Origin: Opitutus sp. GAS368
Lineage (GTDB): Bacteria; Verrucomicrobiota; Verrucomicrobiia; Opitutales; Opitutaceae
NCBI GenBank assembly: GCA_945903465.1
Contig: CAMDOF010000019.1
Span: forward strand, 1-64,000
Reading direction: 5' to 3'
DNA: 64,000 nucleotides
Of the stretch, positions 58,303 through 64,000 are shown one piece after another. A model generated the notes under the pieces. The model did not search any database. It was not told the origin of the DNA and saw nothing but the letters and a program-made list of their open reading frames with translations. Position numbers and translations under genes: made by a program. The stretch's first letter is position 1. Every line of letters starts with the position of its first letter.

Positions 58303-58312
58303 GATCGATCAT
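58303..58312. promoter_or_regulatory. GATCGATCAT (site K) directly upstream of GntR2
   Basis: ~8 bp upstream of the 58295 start, with TTGACTTGAG upstream in gene sense; candidate autoregulatory site. Confidence 0.65.
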
Positions 58313-59000
58313 GCATTCGCGCTCTCAAGTCAATGGTCCTGCTCAATCAAAGCCCCCGCGCCCGAGTCGTGATCGGTCGTTGTTCATGCCGGTGCTGGGC
58401 GTTGGAATCAGGTGAGGATTCCCTTCACCACGTTCCCAAATGCGCACAGTCCCCGTTGTCCTGGCAGTTTTCGATTGTATCGATGATCTCGACGAAGCGT
58501 ACGCCGTGCTCAAGAGCCGACGCGCCATCACACATTGCGCGCCATAACTCGTGCGATCGCCACGCACCACGCCACACCCCAAGCGGCGCCGGCTTTCACG
58601 CATAAAGGGCAGTCTCATCACGGGAAAGAGCAGGGCACGGGGGACAAGGGCCGGACCGTTGGCCCTCCGAAACCCCTTCAGGCGCTCGGGCTACGGCCCA
58701 CCCACCGGTCAGCGCCCTACCCTCTGAATTCGTTAGTGGGCTGCCGCCACCGGACGCGCCGCGCCATTGCTGGCATGCGCCCGTCCCGCCCAATGTCACA
58801 AAGATTTCGTTGTCGCATAGCGTGCTCGTGCGGCGGCTCTACTCCCTCTGAGGGGAGGAAATTTGTGGCGCCGGTGGCGAACGAGCCGCGGCTCGTTCGG
58901 CCGCGGCTTGCGCCGCTTGGGCAGGGTATGGAGGGCAACTTCCTCGCATAACGCGCGCAGCCAAACCGACAGCGCCAGGCGGCGGGTGCAGAGCGCGCGC

Positions 59001-60655
59001 CCCCAATCTTTAAGCCCGAACGCCGAAGTTGAGCGCGAGGCGGGCTTCGCGCTCAACTTCACCAATCGGTGATCCAGCAAACGTGTTTGGCACGAACGTG
59101 CCGTAGCTGTGTATAATGGTAGGGGTTGCTCCCAGGGGCAAAACGTCAGGGGCTGGCGCCAGTCGGCACGGTGGTGGGCAGCACGGAATCCAACTTCGGC
59201 GGAGTTGGCGGCGTCCATTGCAAGATGGCGTCCAAAAGCGGCCTATGCTTCGCGAGACCGCCCCAAGCCTGCGATAATTTGAGTGCGACCTGCTTGCCGG
59301 CCAGCCCGAGGATCGCCCCGGCGACGAAGACCTGGCTGCGCAAGGTGGCCGGTTGGCGATATGGGCGCGCGGGGTCGAGCCGGCGTTGGTAGAGGCCGAG
59401 CAGGTTGAAGGCGAAGAGCACGCTCAGAAACGCCGCCTCGGTGCCGAAAAACTCGCGCACACAAAAGCCCCCCGCCGAGAGGTCGTTCTTGAGTTCCTCG
59501 ATGCGCTGTTCGACGCAGGCGCGCCCGTTGTAGTCGCGCCAGATGAGCTCGGGCGCATCGGTGCGGTTGGTGGCAAAGACGCGAAAGGTGTAGCCGGGCA
59601 CGTCGAGCAGGAGGCGACCGACCACGGCCTTGTCGTCCCGCACCCGCTCGCGCACCACGATGAAGCGGCGCGCCTTCGACCACCCCTGCAACTGTAAGGA
59701 GATCTCCCCGACAGAGTAATTTTGGCCGATCTTGGTCCAGGCGCCGTCCGGCAAACCCACGCAGCCGCGTTTGACCGCGCTGGTCAGGCGGGCGACCACG
59801 ACATAGGACAGCGCGCGCGACTCCAGAAACGTGAGCAAGTCGTCGGCGAAGAACCCGCTGTCCGCCCGCACACACTGCACCTTCAGCGTGGCCGGCGCGA
59901 GGGCCAAGGCTTCCTTGCGAAACTCCACGGCGCCCCGGGCCGAGCTGCAGTTGCCGCTGCGCAGCCAGCCGTGCAAAACAAACGGGGCCTCCGCCAGCAC
60001 CGCCAAGAGCGGATGGTGGCGGTTGCGGCCCTTGCGCCGCGGATTGTAGCCCTTGCGCGCGCCCTCCTGCTGGCCCTCGCGGCAAATGACCGTCGAGTCC
60101 AGATCGAGGTGGAAACCCGCCGGCGGCGTGGCGATCAAAGTGAGCGACCACTGCCACAGCGGCCGCCAAAACGCCTCGACGTGCCCCTGCGTGAAGCGGC
60201 GGAAAAACGCCCGCACCGTGTCGTCGCCCGGGAACCGCGCGATCCCCAGGAGCGCGTGCAAGGCGCGGTCGCCGCGCAACCAGTCGGTGTGGGCGAAGCG
60301 ACTTGCGCCCGTCACCACCGCAAAGAAAAACGCCGTGAAGGTATGGGCCAGTGGGATCGCGTTGGGCGAAGTCGGCGCGGTGAACGGCAGCGCCTGTGCG
60401 ACCTTTGCGCCGAAGCCGATTTGCTGGAGAAACGCGATGAAACTGCAGAGGCCACCGAACGGCGTCACCGCCTTCGATGTCTCGGCCAGCACGATCTTCG
60501 CACCGCCGAACAACGGGGTAAAAGTCGCGGCGCCAGTAGCGGCGGTTTTGGGGGCCTCGTCCGAAGGGGTGGTTTCCATGCCAACCTCTTTGCCCTACGG
60601 ACCTTCACCACGTCGGTCTCTACTTCAACTTCGGCGTTCGGGTTAAATCTTGGCC
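59001..60655 (-). mobile_element. IS1380-like insertion sequence
   Basis: Transposase 59146-60579 flanked by inverted ends sharing CCCGAACGCCGAAGTTGA (59015-59032) and TCAACTTCGGCGTTCGGG (60625-60642). Confidence 0.85.
59146..60579 (-). CDS. IS1380-family DDE transposase
   Basis: FHLDLDSTVICREGQQEGARKGYNPRRKGRNRHHPLLAVLAE (DDE), VQCVRADSGFFADDLLTFLE, YNGRACVEQRIEELKNDLSAGGF. Confidence 0.9.
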   Translation of the reverse strand: METTPSDEAPKTAATGAATFTPLFGGAKIVLAETSKAVTPFGGLCSFIAFLQQIGFGAKVAQALPFTAPTSPNAIPLAHTFTAFFFAVVTGASRFAHTDWLRGDRALHALLGIARFPGDDTVRAFFRRFTQGHVEAFWRPLWQWSLTLIATPPAGFHLDLDSTVICREGQQEGARKGYNPRRKGRNRHHPLLAVLAEAPFVLHGWLRSGNCSSARGAVEFRKEALALAPATLKVQCVRADSGFFADDLLTFLESRALSYVVVARLTSAVKRGCVGLPDGAWTKIGQNYSVGEISLQLQGWSKARRFIVVRERVRDDKAVVGRLLLDVPGYTFRVFATNRTDAPELIWRDYNGRACVEQRIEELKNDLSAGGFCVREFFGTEAAFLSVLFAFNLLGLYQRRLDPARPYRQPATLRSQVFVAGAILGLAGKQVALKLSQAWGGLAKHRPLLDAILQWTPPTPPKLDSVLPTTVPTGASP

Positions 60656-60816
60656 GCATCATCGCCGCGGTGGGCGCCTTGCAGATGGGCAACCTCATGC
60701 AGACCTTCGGCGGCAGTTATGCCAAGGCGGGGGCGATCATCACGCTCGTTTACCTCGTCGGCATCGGTCTTATCTGGCTGGCCCCCGAAACGAAAGGCAA
60801 ACCGCTCCCGGAATAG
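60645..60816 (+). pseudogene. C-terminal remnant of an MFS sugar transporter truncated at the IS end
   Basis: LGRIIAAVGALQMGNLMQTFGGSYAKAGAIITLVYLVGIGLIWLAPETKGKPLPE*. Confidence 0.8.
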
Positions 60817-60994
60817 CGCCATAATTCACGGCGTTTCGCGCTAACCACGCGGCGAGGGCGCATTTTCAGGAGGCGCTTCGGCTGGCGCCGGGATTTTCTC
60901 CGGCTCGTGATGCGCTGGTGCGGCTGGGTCCGTCGTCCAGACGGTAGTTTTCCGCAGGCGGGGTGCCCTCACCCTGCATACAAATCGCACTGTC

Positions 60995-62419
60995 TCACGA
61001 GAGCGCCGGAATCTCCCACCCTTTTCGATACTGCCTACGCACCAATTGAGTCGCCGCTGCATCGTCGAAGCTGAGCGCTGACGCCTTCCACCGCAGGGTC
61101 CGGTCCGGGATTCGCTGGGCGATGGTGCCAAGCATGACGATTTCCGTAAGAGGCCCGGCGTATTCGAAAGATGAATTCGCCTGGGATCCGGTGAGAATCG
61201 CGTCGGTCCACATCCGATAATGATCCCGCTTCTCCGCCGCGAAACCCGCGAACATTTCCTTCACGACGGTTAGGCTGTAGTCTTGGAAATTCGCCTGAGG
61301 ATACAGGCGCGGCGCAGCGCCCGGTGAGGAGATCATGCTGCCCTTTTCGCCGATGAGCAGCGAGGCGCTCGCCGGCAGTGTGACACCGGCGGGGATGTGA
61401 GCAGGATCGACCGGCGGTTTTCTTCCGTCCGACCAAGTGTAGCGGAAACCATCGGTGGCGAAGCGAGTGGCCGCAAATTCGTATTTCACGACATTCCAGC
61501 TCGGATAAACCTCCGGATGAAACTCGCTCACGGTCGCCTGCACCGTGCGCGGCGCGCTCAGTTCCAGGCCCCAAACGACGGGATCCATCACGTGACAACC
61601 CACGTCGCCAAGCATCCCGGTGCCGTACTCTTTCCATGCGCGCCAGTTGAAATTGTGATACGCGTGCTGCCGGTAGGGCCGAGGCTTCGCCACGCCGATC
61701 CAGAGATCCCAATCGATGCCTGCGGGGACCGGCTCGTCGGAGGCCAGCTTGGCGATATTGTCGGGCCAGACCGGCGGCGCGCTCACCCACGAGTAGGCTG
61801 CCTTGATTTTGCCAATCGCTCCGGACTGGATCACCTGCACGGCGCAGCGGTACCCGGCGCCGGAGTGATTTTGGTTCCCCATCTGCGTGACGACGCGCCG
61901 CGCGGCGGCCACCTCGCGCATCACGCGCGCCTCGTGCACCGTCTGCGAGAGCGGTTTCTGCACGAACACATGCTTGCCAAGTGCCATCGCCGAGAGCGCG
62001 ACGGTGGCGTGCATGTGATCGGGCGTCGATACGGTGACCGCATCGATATCCCGCTGCTCGAGCAGCCGGCGGAAATCGCGGTAGACTTTCGCCTGGGGAA
62101 ACTGACGCCGGGCCGCCCCGATGCCGAGCGGCCGTGCGAGTTGCACGGACTTTAGGTTTGCCGGCTGCTCGCCGCCATCGCGGTGATCGATGTCGCAAAT
62201 CGCAACAATGTCGTGGCGAGCTCCATCCTCGCTCACCCCGATCATATCGTCCCAGCCTTTGCCAGCGGCGCCGACGCATGCGATCCGCAGCCGGCGGGTG
62301 GCCGAGGCGGCGCGGGACACAAACGGAAACGCGGCGGTAAAGCCGGCGCCGAGCGCACCTGCAACCGAGAGCTTCGTGAAGGCCCGCCGCGTGAGTTTGG
62401 AACTCGATGTGTGTGGCAT
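60995..62419 (-). CDS. TAT-exported Gfo/Idh/MocA-family oxidoreductase
   Basis: MPHTSSSKLTRRAFTKLSVAGALGAGFTAAFPFVSRA; LRIACVGAAGKGWDDMIGVSEDGARHDIVAICDID; KHVFVQKPLSQTVHEARVM; GDVGCHVMDPVVWGLEL. Confidence 0.92.
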   Translation of the reverse strand: MPHTSSSKLTRRAFTKLSVAGALGAGFTAAFPFVSRAASATRRLRIACVGAAGKGWDDMIGVSEDGARHDIVAICDIDHRDGGEQPANLKSVQLARPLGIGAARRQFPQAKVYRDFRRLLEQRDIDAVTVSTPDHMHATVALSAMALGKHVFVQKPLSQTVHEARVMREVAAARRVVTQMGNQNHSGAGYRCAVQVIQSGAIGKIKAAYSWVSAPPVWPDNIAKLASDEPVPAGIDWDLWIGVAKPRPYRQHAYHNFNWRAWKEYGTGMLGDVGCHVMDPVVWGLELSAPRTVQATVSEFHPEVYPSWNVVKYEFAATRFATDGFRYTWSDGRKPPVDPAHIPAGVTLPASASLLIGEKGSMISSPGAAPRLYPQANFQDYSLTVVKEMFAGFAAEKRDHYRMWTDAILTGSQANSSFEYAGPLTEIVMLGTIAQRIPDRTLRWKASALSFDDAAATQLVRRQYRKGWEIPALS

Positions 62420-62439
62420 GGCGATCAACCCGCCGCTGG

Positions 62440-64000
62440 TCAGAACTCTGCGGAGAGGCTCAGGAAAGTGCGCTCGTTCGCGTATTGGGAACTGCCAGCG
62501 AAGAACACCACCTCGTTTGCGATATTATTCTTCCGGACGCGGACGCTGTAGCGGCCATTGTTCCAATAGTAGGCCAAGCCGGCGTTCAGGATGGTTTGAT
62601 CGTCATTGAACTTGCCGGTGGACAAGATGCCGACTGTCCAGCCACCGAACCAAGTCTTCCCGCCGCCCGTGACCTCGAAGCCGTTGCGATTGCGATCGCG
62701 GAAGCTGTATTTGGCGTTGAGGGATACTTCCTTCGTCGGCTTGACGATCACGCTGAAGGTGCCGTTCGGGCGCGGCAGGCGGCCGTGCAACGCGATGCCA
62801 CCCGCGGAGAACGTCAACCGCTGCGTCGGCTGCCCGAAGATGTTGACCTCGACGCCTTCGACATGCTCGCCGTCGGAGACGAAGTTTTCGGAATACTGGA
62901 TGGTGCCGATGCCATTCGCGCCGACTTCGGTGCGCGACTGGCTGGCGAGAAAGCCATTGCGGTCCATGTCGAAATACGCGACTGAGGCCACGAACTTGCC
63001 ACGCCACAGATCGGCCTTGAGCCCGATCTCGTTCACTTCCGCCTTCACTTGGCCGATGATCTTCTCGTTGGCACTGCGACGGCCATCGGTATAACGCGTC
63101 GCGCCGTTCAGGAGCGAATCTCCGCCCCAGCGATTGCGGATGATCTTCGGATCGGCCTGCCCGCTGTGCAGAAAATATACCGACGCCCAATCCACAGGTT
63201 TGTAGGCGATCGAGTAGCGCGGGACATTGGTGGTCGCGTCGGCCGCGGTATTGACATTGTTCCGGACGTTCAGCGACTCGCTCGACGTGTTGTCCTCACG
63301 CCAACCGGCGATGACCTGAATTCGGTCGGAGAAGTACGATCCGTTGTACTGCAAGTAGTAGCCGTAACCGTCGCCCTTGGAGCGGTTGTCGGAATTGGCG
63401 TTCACCGCGACATAGGTATAGGGATCGTAATTCGCCGGCGGTGGCGTCTTCCAAGGCTGATAGAGATCGATGGGGAGTTGCGCGCGGCTTCCCGCCTGGT
63501 CCAAGCCTTTCTGCCGGTAAGCTTCGAAGCCGAGCAGGAAGGTGTGCTTCGTATTCCAGATACCTTTCTGATAAAGCAGGTCGCTCTGGCTGCGCCACGC
63601 GCGGTCCTCGGTGTGATTGCGCTGGAGCGTCATCGTGACCTGATAACCGGAGGGATAGTTCGGATTCCGCGCCACGGCCGGAGCCGCGGTGTAACGCATG
63701 ATGTCGTTCGTGATGTCCTCGCCTTTGACGCCCTGGCGGAACGACAAACTATCCGAGAACCGGTGATTGATGATCAGGCCGACCTCGCCAACCTCAGCCT
63801 CGAGGAAATTCGGCTTGTAGCCAAACACGTTGTCGTACGGAACCAGCGGCGTATTGGGACCGGGATACCAGATGGCCTTGTTGATCGTGCCGCTATCGAC
63901 CTGCGCGTCCACCTGTGCAGGGTGCATCCAGAAGGCCTGCGCCACGAGCCCCGGTGTCTTGTGGTGAAAATAGGCGGTCGTAAGGTGAACATCGGTCCGA
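62440..64000 (-). CDS. TonB-dependent receptor, cut by the right window edge (TBDR7, paralog of TBDR6)
   Basis: WYPGPNTPLVPYDNVFGYKPNFLEAEVGEVGLIINHRFSDSLSFRQGVKGEDITNDIMRYTAAPAVARNPNYPSGYQVTMTLQRNH; reading frame continues past 63945 to the edge; ends FLSLSAEF. Confidence 0.9.
   Translation of the reverse strand, partial: RTDVHLTTAYFHHKTPGLVAQAFWMHPAQVDAQVDSGTINKAIWYPGPNTPLVPYDNVFGYKPNFLEAEVGEVGLIINHRFSDSLSFRQGVKGEDITNDIMRYTAAPAVARNPNYPSGYQVTMTLQRNHTEDRAWRSQSDLLYQKGIWNTKHTFLLGFEAYRQKGLDQAGSRAQLPIDLYQPWKTPPPANYDPYTYVAVNANSDNRSKGDGYGYYLQYNGSYFSDRIQVIAGWREDNTSSESLNVRNNVNTAADATTNVPRYSIAYKPVDWASVYFLHSGQADPKIIRNRWGGDSLLNGATRYTDGRRSANEKIIGQVKAEVNEIGLKADLWRGKFVASVAYFDMDRNGFLASQSRTEVGANGIGTIQYSENFVSDGEHVEGVEVNIFGQPTQRLTFSAGGIALHGRLPRPNGTFSVIVKPTKEVSLNAKYSFRDRNRNGFEVTGGGKTWFGGWTVGILSTGKFNDDQTILNAGLAYYWNNGRYSVRVRKNNIANEVVFFAGSSQYANERTFLSLSAEF

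Noticed and set aside
59722-60816. 364-aa plus-strand ORF across the IS and its right flank
   Set aside because: Chimera: mostly antisense of the IS1380 transposase; only its last ~55 codons are meaningful (MFS remnant, listed separately)
1-64000. CRISPR arrays, rRNA and tRNA genes
   Set aside because: No regularly spaced short repeats and no recognisable rRNA blocks; a GGTTCGA-like string near 44670 does not fit a tRNA cloverleaf
1-64000. Prophage, toxin-antitoxin, defence island or secondary-metabolite cluster
   Set aside because: No capsid/terminase/integrase, restriction, Abi, NRPS/PKS or TA-type proteins among the supported ORFs

Overview
High-GC window, most likely from a Verrucomicrobiota (Opitutaceae-like) genome; this is inferred from gene content and no taxonomy search was run. 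It is a large polymer- or carbohydrate-scavenging region. It encodes seven TonB-dependent receptors (one cut by the right edge, plus a possible eighth N-terminus at the left edge), three intact sulfatases, three PVC-type multidomain heme proteins (CxxCH) plus two truncated copies, a PSCyt1/DUF1553 + DUF1501 pair, DUF1080 (3-keto-disaccharide hydrolase-like) proteins, Gfo/Idh/MocA oxidoreductases, a sugar-phosphate isomerase-like TAT protein, a GH32 fructanase-like enzyme, a ceramidase-like protein, a PhoD-like protein, an SGNH hydrolase, two paralogous GntR regulators and an IS1380-like insertion sequence. No rRNA, tRNA or CRISPR was recognised. Two signals are not explained by the gene list. 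(1) About ten intergenic copies of an (A/C)(T/C)GATCGATC palindrome between ~34.0 and 58.3 kb sit upstream of DUF1080, the isomerase, heme protein, TonB receptor, sulfatase, GH32 and GntR genes; this looks like a local GntR regulon. (2) A ~140-350 bp G-rich repeat family heads successive minus-strand TonB-receptor-led operons in the first 27 kb. It contains a conserved predicted G-quadruplex tract and a CCAGAATCCGATTCTGG palindrome. The 34.1-37.5 kb interval is a graveyard of truncated paralogs: a sulfatase with its catalytic Cys replaced by Asn, a GntR gene with an in-frame stop, and remnants of isomerase, heme protein, DUF1501 and transposase genes.
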